A stretch of DNA of 64,000 nucleotides from the NCBI GenBank assembly GCA_963678675.1, contig OY783191.1, positions 17,079,096 to 17,143,095 on the forward strand, in the 5' to 3' direction. The notes under the pieces are model-generated. The model was not told the origin of the DNA. It searched no databases and saw only the letters and a list, made by a program, of their open reading frames with translations. The position numbers and the translations under genes are program-made. Origin of the DNA: Xiphydria camelus. Its lineage: Eukaryota; Arthropoda; Insecta; Hymenoptera; Xiphydriidae. This document shows positions 32,847-44,221 of the stretch, one piece after another; position 1 is the stretch's first letter; each line of letters begins with the position of its first letter.

Positions 32847-33430
32847 CAGGGTGATTCAAAATGGGCGCACTTCCTCTCGTAGAGAGATTCTTCGTAAAAA
32901 ACTGAACCGAAAGTTCCTGTACAAAATTTTTGTGCTCCGCCTAGTTTACAAGATAATCCAGTTCGAAACTATCCAATCCAAAGTCAGATTCAAGGGACAA
33001 CCAGGGCCGTGATAACTGGGGCCAACTTCATAAGACTGACAGACAAATTATGTATCGCGATAAAGTCGAATGCGAAACAGATAGGACTAACTATAGAATA
33101 CTTAGGGCCGGTTTTACCAACAGGTATAAACGCGGTATAGCGCTATACTGAGAATAACCATAAGGCTTATTGCTGGTTATTCTCAGTATAGCGCTATACC
33201 GCGTTTATACCGTGTTGGTAAAACCGGCCCTTACTCACTAATCTTATGAAGTTGGCCCCAGTTATCACGGCCCTGGTTGTCCCTTGAATCTGACTTTGGA
33301 TTGAATATTTTCGAACTGGATTATCTTGTAAACTAGGCGGAGCACAAAAATTTTGTACAGGAACTTTCGGTTCAGTTTTTTGCGAAGAATCTCTCTACGA
33401 GAGGAAGTGCGCCCATTTCGAATCACCCTG
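32847..33430. mobile_element. TA-target element with ~190-bp arms
   Basis: CAGGGTGATTCAAAATGGGC ends with long inverted arms (32847-33035 and 33238-33430), inserted in a (TA)n run. The loop contains the Harbinger MITE at 33105-33230. Confidence 0.85.
33105..33230. mobile_element. Harbinger-type palindromic MITE, second copy
   Basis: The same 126-bp unit as 8200-8325 in opposite orientation. TTA copies at 33102-33104 and 33231-33233. The two copies differ at very few sites, so the family moved recently compared with its surroundings. Confidence 0.9.
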
Positions 33431-33439
33431 TATATATAT

Positions 33440-33457
33440 ATATATATATAAAATGAA

Positions 33458-33496
<39 letters not shown>

Positions 33497-34345
33497 GTGT
33501 ATGTCTCTTATGCCTTCCTAAACCGTTCATCCGATTACGATGAAACTTTGGAAAATGGTTGGACGCATGCCCGCGATGGTGTCTGAGTTAGTAAATCTTA
33601 TACAAGGTGTTCAGAAAGTCCCGGTACGGCTGATTATCTCAGCGGCAAATCATTTTAGAGAAAAATGTTTAATACAAACCTTTTAGGATTTTTCCCTGGC
33701 TACTCAATGGTCATATTGGATTTGACCTTGACAATGACCTTCAATGTCATATCAAGGTCAAATTGATTTTTTTAAATGGGAACCCTTATTTTTGATACCG
33801 GAAATGAAAAGAGCGAGAAATTTCACGTTCAAATATGTCCTTGACAATTTTAATATGACCTTTATGGTCAGCGGAGGTAAAATTGAGGTCAACTACAGTT
33901 CGACTTCGTACCATGAAAGCTATGGGTCCTATACAAATTCTTTTTGATAGTAGAGTTTAGAATTTTTCCATGGCTATACAATGGTGATATTGGATTTGAC
34001 CTTGACCATGATCTTCATTTGGAATTTCTTACATCTGATATAATATTATCTTATTATTATATTATATTATATTATATTATAATCAGTTACACGAAAAACC
34101 CCTTAGTGCCAACCAAATTTAATCGAGGCAACAATTATCACTGGCAAATTCAAAGGCGAAGGCGTGCACATTCACCCATACCTATGATTTCCAACGATTT
34201 AACATTCGAATATAAGCGGCTCCAGGTTCCTTTGCATCTTGCTTTTGCTATTACCATCAACAAAGCACAAGGTCAATCGTTGACTATTGCTGGCTTAAAT
34301 TTGGAAAATTCATGTTTTCCACACGGCCAATTGTATGTGGTTTGA
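33440..34345 (+). mobile_element. Helitron relic with (GTCT)n leader and helicase end
   Basis: A (TA)n tract leads into ATAAAATGAATGTTTGTCTG, a GTCT repeat (33463-33496) and CATCCGATTACGATGAAACT, a leader style I associate with insect Helitrons. A stub of the 10438-type TIR (about 33601-33670) follows. At 34180-34340 the frame DLTFEYKRLQVPLHLAFAIT runs into INKAQGQSLTIAGLNLENS, the last helicase motif. The Rep domain and most of the helicase are absent. A (TTATA)n run occurs at 34041-34080. Confidence 0.75.
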
Positions 34346-34509
34346 AGTTGTTTATCTATGAAACAATCGACTGCCGGCCAGGAACACGACCACGGGGCGC
34401 AATATTGAAATGGGTGCGGAATGTACGTTGCGTGGCGCTGATTGAGCGACCCTTAGAAATGTATGCCTCGACAGCGAACGCGCGCTCTACCTTCGTCCAC
34501 TCCATAATA

Positions 34510-34887
34510 GGGGTCGTCCATTAATCACGTTAGGTCCGAAAGGGAGGGAGGGGTTCGGCAAAAATCACGAAATATCACAAGGGGGGGGGGGTGTAGTGAG
34601 ATGTGACGTGTATTTATTTTTTCGTTAAACGCGCGATTTCTAAACAACCTTAATATCTGGACATTTTTATCACGGTCCTTAATGTTCCAGAATTAAATTA
34701 GATTACACTTACCTGTAATTAAAGATATTTTAAAATTTTTAAGATACTTTTTGTACTAACAATAAGAAAATACACGTGATTTTGGGGGGGGGGGGGTAGA
34801 CTTAAACCTCACCACGTATTACCAGGGGGGGAGGGGGGGGGCGGTAAAAAAATGCTAAAAAGCATCACGTGATTAATGGACGACCCC
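34510..34887. mobile_element. GGGGTCGTCCATTAATCACG MITE
   Basis: Perfect inverted ends GGGGTCGTCCATTAATCACG / complement, with ATA on both sides. The interior has several G-runs (34581-34590, 34785-34798, 34826-34842). 378 bp, non-coding. Confidence 0.85.
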
Positions 34888-35450
34888 ATACTAATTAAAC
34901 CAAGCGGAGCTACAACTTTATGCCCCGCCCTCACGAATGTGCCTATCCCCACCCTCCTAAGAGCAACCATCGTTTCAGAGCGCTAAATTCAAATAAACAA
35001 GTTGCTCTGCCCCACCCTGTATAACTTCGATGATTTTCGGCCCCGTCGGCCAAATTACTCCATCATGTTAAATTTTCGAGATATCGTAACTTAAAATAAA
35101 ATAAAATTCAGCATACCAAAAACCTTTGAAATTACCTAATATGACCTGTGAGTTAGAAAAAGTTTTTTTGTGAGGCTGTGTTATTCTATACTACTCCCAT
35201 ACTATACATGTGGTATTATAGAAAAATTACACTTAAAAATTTGGTGATAATTTTAGCTGCAATAAAATGTTCGTTCATTCATTATTCACTGGAAACACGA
35301 ATAATAAGCCTTCCTACAAGCATGTTCAATGAATTCAACAAAAAACAATCGCGGATGATAGAAGCTACCAGTATCATTCATTTTTGGTACTAACATTTGC
35401 TACGAGAATCTGTCACTTTTGACTTAGATTCAAGCGTGTGACGTTTCATA

Positions 35451-35665
35451 TATGTACACCTGTGGCCAATGATTCTAATCGACCCGGTTTGGATGACGGT
35501 AATTTATCAAATCGACCGCAGTTAAACGATTCAAGCGAGCTAAATTTGATTGGTTCTTCATGGCAAAACAAGAAAATTCGCTCGTACCGCTTAGCTATGG
35601 TCGACTCAAGAAAGTACCGTCACTTAAAGCGGGTCGATCAGAATCATTGGTCGCGGGTGTACATA
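35451..35665. mobile_element. Palindromic MITE with GTACACC ends
   Basis: The left TGTACACCTGTGGCCAATGA and the right complement extend to arms of about 95 bp with GATTCTRATCGACCCG inside. A fragment of the same family occurs at 54776-54885. Non-coding. Confidence 0.75.
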
Positions 35666-35686
35666 CAGTCTGAATTCGAACAAGCT

Positions 35687-36241
35687 TGACATAGGCGATA
35701 TGCCATAATACATTCTAAACCGTACGCTATCGGTTGTCGACTTAAGGAGGCTGTAATGTTTGGTTCTAACGACTTACCAGTTCCCGGCAATCGTTTCAGT
35801 AAAAAATCCCTAAGCCCTGATAGCCGGACAGACGTAAATACGTGGCCACGCGGGAAACGTAAAACATTAATTAGGGTTATTGCGTTCCGAAATTAGCTCA
35901 CCGGTTACCATCACAAAAATGAGACGCGTAATAATAGTCGTCAAAAAGCAGAATATTTTAATTTTAAGGATTCATATTGAAACCTAATAATTTTGTATTA
36001 CTTGAACAATGAAAATGCTACGATATTCGATATCGCTTCCGGACGTGACCCCCCGCCATGCTTTTACAGCTGCTAGAGGGATAGGGCATAGAGATTTTCT
36101 ACTGAAACGATTGCCGGGTACTGATAAGTCGCGCGTTAGAACCAATCATTGGAGCATCCTCAAGTCGACAACTAATAGCGTACGGTTTAGAGTGTAGGTA
36201 CTATGGGATATCGCCTACTCGCGTATCTCTTACGTCAAGCT
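35687..36241. mobile_element. Foldback with AAGCTTGACATA ends
   Basis: Arms of about 150 bp (35687-35850 and 36090-36241) match inverted, including AAACCGTACGCTAT and CGGCAATCGTTTCAGTA. Directly followed by a second element with the same tip sequence. Confidence 0.75.
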
Positions 36242-36261
36242 TTCTCGAATATAGTGTCTAT

Positions 36262-36452
36262 TCAAGGAAGCTTGACATAAGAGATACGCGAGTGCGAGAG
36301 AGAACACGTGGCAAATACATAAGAGCCTCTCTGTCGCACAAACTCAAATTGGATAAGTCTAGGGAAATATGCGACAGAGAGGCTCTTATACACTCGCCAT
36401 AATATGTTCTCTCTCGCACTCGTGTATCTCCTATGTCAAGCTTCCTCGAAAA
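36262..36452. mobile_element. 191-bp palindrome sharing the AAGCTTGACATA tip
   Basis: Near-perfect inverted arms from GGAAGCTTGACATAAGAGAT through AAGAGCCTCTCTGTCGCA, with a loop of about 35 bp. The tip matches the preceding element, so the tip sequence occurs four times in about 770 bp. Confidence 0.85.
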
Positions 36453-36485
36453 AACCTCGAAAACATCTCGTACACACTGTACATA

Positions 36486-37062
36486 TAGGGTGAGTCATCG
36501 GATCTGCGACATAGCAAATATGGTGTACACGATTTTGTGGAACTGTAGGTATTCAGCGCGGCTTGTTATTGGTCCTGACAGTAGGGAAAGGTTTACCAGT
36601 TGGTGCACTCGTCTGGATGTAAAATGCCCAACTAATGGATGCGAGTTCCTAAGCGCATGTGACTAGAATACCAAGGACGTGGCAGCTGATTTACCGACGG
36701 CTTCGATATTAATTAGGTTAGGAAATCTGTTAAATACGAGACAGATAAACTTGAAATGCACGGAGGACTTTACGAGGAGCAATTATCTAGATTTTGAATA
36801 AGTCTATCTCGTCTTTGACAGATTTCATAACCTAATTAATATCGAAGTTGTCGGTAAATTAGCTGCCACGTCTCCAGTATTCTAGTCACACGCGCTTAGG
36901 AATTAACGTCCATTAGTTAGGAACTCTACCTTCAGACGAGTGCATCATCTAGTAAACTTTCCCTTACTATTAGGATTAATGACAAGTCGTGCTCAATACC
37001 TACAGTTCCACAAAATCGTATAAGCCATATTTGCTATGTCGCAGATCCAATGACTTACCCTG
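36486..37062. mobile_element. TA-target foldback, GGGTGAGTCATCGGATC ends
   Basis: Inverted arms of about 260 bp meet near 36780. TA flanks. The end CACCCTG/CAGGGTG-like tip groups it with other TA elements here. A stub resembling its right arm (TTTGCTATGTTGTAGATCC) lies at 43240-43258, beside the large CT tract. Confidence 0.85.
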
Positions 37063-37859
37063 TAATACGTTTCACCTGCCACCACGCTTATTGTTCGACG
37101 CTTTTCGTGTACGAGGCACGAAAGCTGCGCAAGGGATATGGCAATGTAGAAAAGTCTAATAATAGCTGTGTTCTTAGAAGACATGGCAACATCGCAACAG
37201 ATGAAAGCCATTGGCAATACATGCTTGAATCGGGATTTTACTACTAAGATGAAAATGAATTCGCAGCTTCTCGCAGCAGAGGATTATTTTCAATGAATTT
37301 GTTATGTGTATTTCAAGGAAGGCTTTGGACGTATTTATGAAAATAATGAAGAATATGCTGAAAAAAAATAACGAACTCATGTCTCCGCCTTCTCTACTTC
37401 CGGAGGTTCAAAAACGCAACCGTTACCGCGTGGCGGTCAATAGAACTATAATGAAGTTTATGCAAATGACTCCCAAGTGACAGACCACCGTACCAGATTT
37501 TGTTATCAGCCTCAAATATTAGTCGTAGCTCTTAGCTACCTACAGTTTTTCTCATTGAGTTTGTTGTGTTTTTCTAAGGGGGTTGGGTATCCACTTGTAC
37601 TGAATAACGGTAGAAGTGCATGAATAAAGATCAACTCATAGTGACACCCATGTTTCCGACCGTATCAATATTTTCATGAAATCTAAATGTTATCGTTTAC
37701 TAGCATATTTGACCCTCGCTCCGCTCGGGAAAGCTAGTGAGTTCCCACAAAATGTAAATTAAAGGGATAAACTTTCAACTCCAAAAATCATAAAGCTGAA
37801 CTAAGTCATCATATTCTCAATACAACAGCGCTTACGTCGGTAAAAGAAAACTTCCTTCT

Positions 37860-38085
37860 TTATTTAATTGCATATGCTATTGGAAATTGAATTCTTTTGA
37901 ATTGAAACGGCAGTTCAGTGGATATAAGGGGTATCCTCGGAATAAATACTGTTTCTCCTTTACATTCTCCCGACATTATTCGTGCTTCGATCATATTGTT
38001 TGATAACTGCTTCACGGCCATTCTTGTTCCATTACATAATCTGGGCGAATCTAAATTCCTTAACAAAGTAATTGGTGACCCTTTT
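37860..38085 (-). pseudogene. Helitron helicase fragment
   Basis: Reads GSPITLLRNLDSPRLCNGTR, then GECKGETVFIPRIPLIS and LPFQFKRIQFPIA. This block precedes the last helicase motif in Helitron proteins, and that final motif (NKAQGQ) is cut off. The frame ends at 37860. It is a different helicase segment from the two plus-strand remnants, so it is a third, independent Helitron copy. Confidence 0.85.
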
Positions 38086-38154
38086 TTTTAATCTCAAACA
38101 GTGCAAAGGCATCCCTGGCATATTCAACGAATTTAAAAATTCTGTGGGCCACAA

Positions 38155-38395
38155 AATTTTAGAACTTTCTAGAAAGTTCTGGAGCATTCTAGAACATCTC
38201 AAAGCTTTCTAGAATATTCTGGACCATTCTAAAACATTCTGGAACATTCTAAAACATTCTAGAACATTTCAGAACGATCTAGAATATTTTTGAACATTTT
38301 AGGACATTATAGAATATTTTGGAACGTTCTAGAATATCTTGGAACAGCCTGGAACATTCTGGAAGAGTCTGCGATATTTTTGAAAATTTTATGAC
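38155..38395. repeat. TTCTAGAA/TTCTGGAA array (heat-shock-element-like)
   Basis: Degenerate repeats of the form ATTCTRGAACATTCTRGAAC. The alternation TTCnnGAAnnTTC, the binding consensus of heat-shock factor, recurs many times with near-perfect 5-bp phasing. No core promoter with a gene is adjacent. It sits inside the Helitron relic. Confidence 0.8.
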
Positions 38396-38429
38396 ACTGT
38401 AAAGCACTTGAGATAGTCGCTGGGAGAAG

Positions 38430-38790
38430 TCCATTGGTGGGCGGAACCCTTTTAACCCCTATATCTTCTGAACCAACCCCTGCAGTTCCAAAACAAAAAC
38501 TTCTTCATTGATGGGGAATGTAGGGCAACCCATACTCTATAACCCCCATGGGGCTACGATTAGCGGTTCCAGAGTTTTATGGGAACGCACTAACTAATCA
38601 CACTTACAGTCCATTAGTGGGCGGCACCTTTTTAACCCCTATATCTTCTGAACCAACCCCTGCAGTTCCAAAACAAAAACTTTTTCATCAATGGGGGATG
38701 TAGGGCTACTATACACTACAACACCCCCATGGGGCTACGATTAGCGGTAACCAGAGTTTGATGGGAACACACAGACTAACCACACTTACT
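38430..38790. repeat. 175-bp tandem duplication in the Helitron relic
   Basis: Two copies starting GTCCATTRGTGGGCGG and each containing CCCTATATCTTCTGAACCAA and CCATGGGGCTACGATTAGCG. Copies are about 90% alike. Likely part of the Helitron 5' region. Confidence 0.85.
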
Positions 38791-38829
38791 TTTATTATAT
38801 ATATTGATATTGATTATATATTGATATTG

Positions 38830-40320
38830 ATATTCATTTATTAAACCCAAATGTTTATACTACGTAAATACTCAGCCCCTCTAGAGCTCGATCTGAGGAT
38901 TCTATTTCAAAATGAGCTTTATAAAAAATAATTGCCGATAAAACAAGAATCGCATTTCTTACTTCAAGGGTCCTTAAAACATTTTATTGGATTATTTTCT
39001 ACCACATTAAGAAAAGACTAAAAGGAATTGTGAATATAACACTCATTAACGAAAATTACCTTTTTCTTAACAAATTTTCAATCTCCTTCTATATCATAGT
39101 CCTAGAATTTTGAATACGACACATGTTAATAAAGCGAAATAAGCATTACTTACATCTTTTATATCCTGCTATACAGTCTTAATTAATCATAGTTGTTAAT
39201 TATGACTTTATTCGAATTTTCGATTCTATTTTATTAATAAAATGTGACTATAAACTTTGTTACAACTTTTAAATTTCTGTCTCCTGTCGATAAAAAAATG
39301 CTTCAAATCTGCCATTTACGGTTACGGTTCCTGCGAAGTAAATACCATCAGCTGATGAAAGACTTGACAGTGAAATTAGTGCATATCCTACGCATAGGGC
39401 AGGTTACTACTGTATTTAGTTGACGATACGATTTTAGTTAAGAGAAACGTGGTTGTGCTAGTCAACTTCTCAGTACCACCCTAATAAGTATTATCGTTCA
39501 AATGAATGAAGGAGTTGCATGAAACGGAAATAGTTGTTTCAACTTTGCTATGTTGCTGTTCACAGTAAATATAATATTCCTACTTAATGAAATTAATTAT
39601 AAATGTTTACAACTACATCATTTTTTTTGCTAAAGTTTGAATTTTTCGACCCCTCGCGGAAACGATCCACCGGGGCATGTGCATAATCATAATTCGTAGT
39701 AACTCAATAACGCAGTGTCATGGCCGTTTCATTTTAGTGTTTGATTATAATGTTGATTTTTTATCTATTCGTATTAATACAATATACAGTTGCACAGTGC
39801 ACATGCGTAGAGAGAGGGGAGAGAGATAGAGGGAAAGAAGAGTACAAATGGCCACGTTTGACATGGTCATGACTTGGAGACATGATAAACACTTTCCGGC
39901 TCTTTAAATTTAACGGTACCTCAGAATAAGAATCACTTGGGCTGTACGCAGATTGGCTGAGACCCCGTGACGTTACTTAAGATCAGTGACGCGTATTTAA
40001 AATTTCAACTTTCTTCAATTTTTAAGTGGGCCTAGGCCACTACTAGTGTCCCCATTCTGGACAAATGTGGAACTTAAATAGCAACTAGAATTCCTTTCAC
40101 TACTCTTTCTCCGTATTTAAAACGAAAACCATAAAGTCAAGGCATTTTTCATATAATGTACGAGTATTATACATAGACCGAAATTATAGTATTTCCTGAA
40201 ATCATAGTCACCAAGCAAGGGTAACGAAATCGGAAAATAAGAAAATTACTGCTAGCAGATAATCCGATACACGACGGCGGCCATGTTGTTATAATAACGA
40301 TATTTTTATAATTTGAATCA
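38830..40320. other. No gene seen
   Basis: About 1.5 kb of AT-rich sequence without long frames, clear inverted repeats or splice-supported exons. A purine-rich GAGAGAGG stretch lies at 39810-39840, and a CRE-like GTGACGTTAC at about 39968. It may be original intergenic or intronic DNA. Confidence 0.45.
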
Positions 40321-40520
40321 TAGCCTACCAAGGGGACCCCGGCAGATGTCACATCGATTTTGCCTTGACAATTTTTTTGGTGAAAGTGTATTGAAAAATA
40401 TTAGACACGTGTTTTGGTTTTTTCTTTAGTGGGCCTTTGTTTCGAAGAAAAAAATTTTTGAAAATCGCGTCGTGCGCGTGTCCCAAGTGTCTCCGGGATT
40501 GGCGTACGTCATGTCACCAA

Positions 40521-40590
40521 TGCTTCGATAGCGCAACGGTTAAGTTGCCGGGCTGGGAGTCTTGATGTCGCGGGTTCAATATTCTTGTTG
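40521..40590 (+). ncRNA. tRNA-like (SINE-type) pol III promoter segment
   Basis: TAGCGCAACGGTTAAG resembles a pol III A box, and GGTTCAATATTC about 44 bp later resembles a B box. This spacing is tRNA-like. The D-arm-like stretch is recognisable, but the T stem does not pair well and no intact acceptor stem is seen. It is therefore a tRNA-derived relic, not a tRNA gene. An inverted copy lies at 41204-41266. Confidence 0.5.
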
Positions 40591-41203
40591 GTTTTTTTTC
40601 TTAACTCTTTTTTCATTCGATTACAACCCCTTCTTGTTATACAAAGTGGTTTACATTGTCGAATAAAATAAAAGTTTCAATTTTTGTCATAGTTTTACGT
40701 TATTTTCTTCCTCGTTAAGGTGAACCAATATTGTTTGTAAGAATAGTTGGAAACATCGTCGCATTTTTTTTATTCTTACATTTTGTCGTGGGAATTTTTG
40801 ACTACCGAAGATTTTGTACATGATTTTGGATGATAATTGTCGAAAAAACATTTGAAGCACACCGCATTTTGATTTTCTCCCTCATTGAGGTGAACCGGGT
40901 CTCTTCCACGATCGGACCGATTTGCCTTTAACACGTTCACTGCCGATCAGATTAACAGAAATAACCAATGGCTAACGAGTGTCTGACGTCAGCACTGAAC
41001 ATGTTAATGACGTTTCGCGATAAACTGTAACGGGTTTTAATAGCACACTGCTGTTTATAAGTATTGAAAGTGCTGCAATTATAGGTGTAGTATGAGCCCA
41101 AACTATGAAAAAATTGAAACTCTTATTTTATTCGATAATGTAAACCACTTTCTATAACAAGAAGGGGTTGTAATCGAATAAAAAAAGAGTTAAGAAAAAA
41201 AAC

Positions 41204-41266
41204 CAACAAGAATTGAACCCGTGACATCGAGACTCCCAGTCCGGCAACTGTTCCTCTATCGAAGCA
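41204..41266 (-). ncRNA. Second tRNA-like segment, right arm
   Basis: The complement reads GACTGGGAGTCTCGATGTC and ACGGGTTCAATTC, matching the left-arm copy but lacking about 6 bp in the A-box/D-loop region. The B-box core GGTTCAA is intact. Confidence 0.5.
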
Positions 41267-41528
41267 TTGGTGACATGACGTACGCCAATCCCGGAGATAC
41301 TTGAAACGCGCGCGCGACGCGATTTTCAAAAATTTTTTTCTTCGAAACAAAGGCCCACTAAAGAAAAAGCCGAAACACGTGTCTAATATTTTTCGATGTA
41401 CTTCCACCAAAAAAATTGTCAAGGCAAAATCGATTTGACATCTGCCGGGGTCCCCTTGTAAGCCGATTCTATTTGAGAAAATGTAGAATGGCACGTAGAT
41501 TTCGAAAAAAATATTTCATTTCGCGAAA

Positions 41529-41684
41529 ATGAGTAATTACCGAGAAACCGATGAAAATGTAGAACTGTATGAGATTTGCAAATGGAGGAAAGCTGGCTAC
41601 AAATCAGAATTCCATGCTGACTCCCAAGCCCTCTTAAACTCTCTTATCCACCACCACCAATCAATGATGATAATAGTCGACTAT
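41529..41684 (+). CDS. Unrecognised short frame cut by a MITE
   Basis: From ATG 41529 a frame reads MSNYRETDENVELYEICKWR up to a MITE at 41685. Composition is normal and not repetitive. If the MITE is removed with one TAT, the frame continues for several codons to the next MITE at 42813. No domain is recognised. It could be chance or a fragment of a lost gene. Confidence 0.25.
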
Positions 41685-42790
41685 AGGTTTGTTCCAACCG
41701 ACGATTCCTGTACGGTTCTGGAACTGTCGCGGAACTGGTGGGATCGTTTTAATGCGCAGGCGCGATGTTTGCACTGCTGGGAACTGGCAAGAGCGGTTGG
41801 AACGGTTTTGGAACCGTTCGTGAATCCCGCGTAAAGTGTCAGTCGTGTCCAAGCAACGATACAGTTAACACGACATGCTCTTGCGCATCTTTCCCGGGCC
41901 ATATGACGTCACGCGAGAATCGCTTTCGAATAATAAGAGGTGTACAACCTTGCTTCTGCCATTTTCGTCATATTGAGATATGAGAAAAACGGGGGACGCA
42001 AAGTTAAACATATATATCATTACCGGTAATTTTTCCTTGCGTTTCCAACTATGATAATATTAATAAAATCAGATATTTCATATATTATTTCATAGATTTA
42101 TTTACAAACGAGCATGGTATAAATGTGGTTGAAATGTAGATATACATAGACAGCGTGTAAATGTCTGGCAGATATCCTAAGTTGACAACAATCGATGTTC
42201 TGTAGCAAATGTAATAATTGTTTAAAATTAAAAGTTGATACTATTAAAGAAACTTAATTATACAGCTCTATATTAGTCTTCTCGTCCTGTAATAAGGAAC
42301 TATAAAACGATGTAGAAGCTATAAGGATTTTATTAGAGAACGAGAAAATCTTCTAGATCTTAGTAATTTGTTGGTCAAATATTATTAATTTCATGTGTTA
42401 TAAAATTATTCGAATGGATGGTAATGAAATTTAGAACTAATCTTGCCATCGGTCGCAATGATAAGGTGGGCGGTATGTTTCAACGAACTTAAGCTGCTAA
42501 TGAGCACGTAGCCCCGCACCTTTCCCGAAAAGTAGATGCTTCTAGCTTCGATGCGCGACGCTAACTAACCGCCTAATCGTAGTGCGCAAGTCAGTCCCCG
42601 CAGTTCATGCTCAGAACCAAGCATCGGATGGACGGTCACGGAATCGTTCTGCGAACGATCCCATGGGTGGTTGGAACGCTTCACAACACCGTACACGGAA
42701 CCGTACACGGCACGGTTGGAACGGACTTTCTCTACTGCGCATGACGGGGACCGTTCAATGTACGGTTCTCGATGCGGTTGGAACAAACCT
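41685..42790. mobile_element. AGGTTTGTTCCAAC-ended element
   Basis: Ends AGGTTTGTTCCAACCG and GGTTGGAACAAACCT, flanked by TAT on both sides (3-bp target). Many internal GGAACGGTT/GGTTCCAA words lie in the first 150 bp and the last 190 bp. Same family as 47794-48534. Non-coding. Confidence 0.75.
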
Positions 42791-42812
42791 TATATACTTC
42801 CACAAATTCATA

Positions 42813-43229
42813 CCGAATGTCCCAGGAGAATTCAAGCAAGTGCCGATACCTATGGCCGATAACTTGACATTTGACTTCGGCAGTGTTTGCCGACGGTCGA
42901 AAATTTGATAGTTGGCTTGAGAAGAGTGCGCTGTGTATGCTGCGTGAGAACAAAAAGTGTCAAACGTCTGATTTCCCGATAGCTATCAATTCGAGAGATC
43001 GAAGTGTTTCGTCTATTATTCACTACTTCGATCTCTCGATTTTGACAGCTATCGGGAAATCAGACGTTTGACACTTTTCGCTCTCACGCAGCACACAAAG
43101 CGCACTCTTCTCAAGCCAACTCTAACTATCAAATTTTCAACCGTCGCGTCGGCAAACACTGCCGAAGTCAAATTTCAAGTTATCGGCCATAGGTAACGGC
43201 ACTTGTTCGAATTCTCCTGGGACATACGG
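42813..43229. mobile_element. CCGAATGTCC-family palindromic MITE
   Basis: 417 bp, TA flanks, ends CCGAATGTCCCAGGAG / complement. About 90% like the copy at 4661-5074 over both arms, making it the best-preserved pair of the family here. Confidence 0.9.
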
Positions 43230-43266
43230 TATACGTTACATTTGCTATGTTGTAGATCCAAGTGTG

Positions 43267-44096
<830 letters not shown>

Positions 44097-44221
44097 GTAT
44101 TATTTCCTTGCATCATATTAGTAATTATTATCATTGTATTACCCCGTTTTTTACTACATATTAGCGATATGCTATTGAAAGATACATAATATATTAAATA
44201 TGGTAAAATCAGTATACTCAC

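Larger units (their letters stand above)
32255..35019. mobile_element. 2.8-kb TA-target element, CAGGGTGGGGCAGA ends, full of nested inserts
   Basis: Left CAGGGTGGGGCAGAACAACT and right complement, with TA at 32253-32254 and 35020-35021. It is a relative of 1994-2540. Its interior is a platform for a TA element (32847-33430), a Harbinger MITE (33105-33230), a Helitron end (33440-34345) and a GGGGTCG MITE (34510-34887). The left interior has GGGTAATATTGACAC / GGTAAGATTGACATC words (32330-32760). No transposase remains. Confidence 0.75.
37700..38815 (-). mobile_element. Minus-strand Helitron relic with heat-shock-element-like array
   Basis: On the minus strand the 3' end reads CTAG followed by T at 37700-37699, preceded by a short GC-rich stem region (CCCGAGCGGAGCGAGGG). 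A helicase piece (37860-38085), a TTCTAGAA array (38155-38395), a 175-bp duplication (38430-38790) and an AT-rich 5' end near 38815 complete it. No Rep domain remains. The exact 5' TC is ambiguous because of local GATATT repeats. Confidence 0.65.
40321..41466. repeat. Foldback with ~370-bp arms, each holding a tRNA-like segment
   Basis: Arms 40321-40695 and 41103-41466 are inverted copies from AAGGGGACCCCGGCAGATGT inwards. The loop of about 400 bp contains a 72-bp TTAA-flanked mini-element (about 40932-41003). Each arm carries the tRNA-like segment listed separately. Confidence 0.85.

Noticed and set aside
38155..38395. Promoter of a heat-shock gene
   Set aside because: No core promoter or heat-shock protein coding sequence is adjacent; the array is inside a Helitron relic.
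40521..40590. Functional tRNA gene
   Set aside because: A/B-box-like words are present, but the T stem and acceptor stem do not pair and no clear anticodon arm forms.
40932..41003. 72-bp TTAA-flanked mini-element in the foldback loop as a confident mobile element
   Set aside because: Only about 10 bp of imperfect inverted ends (CACGTTCA/TGAACATG); could be chance.
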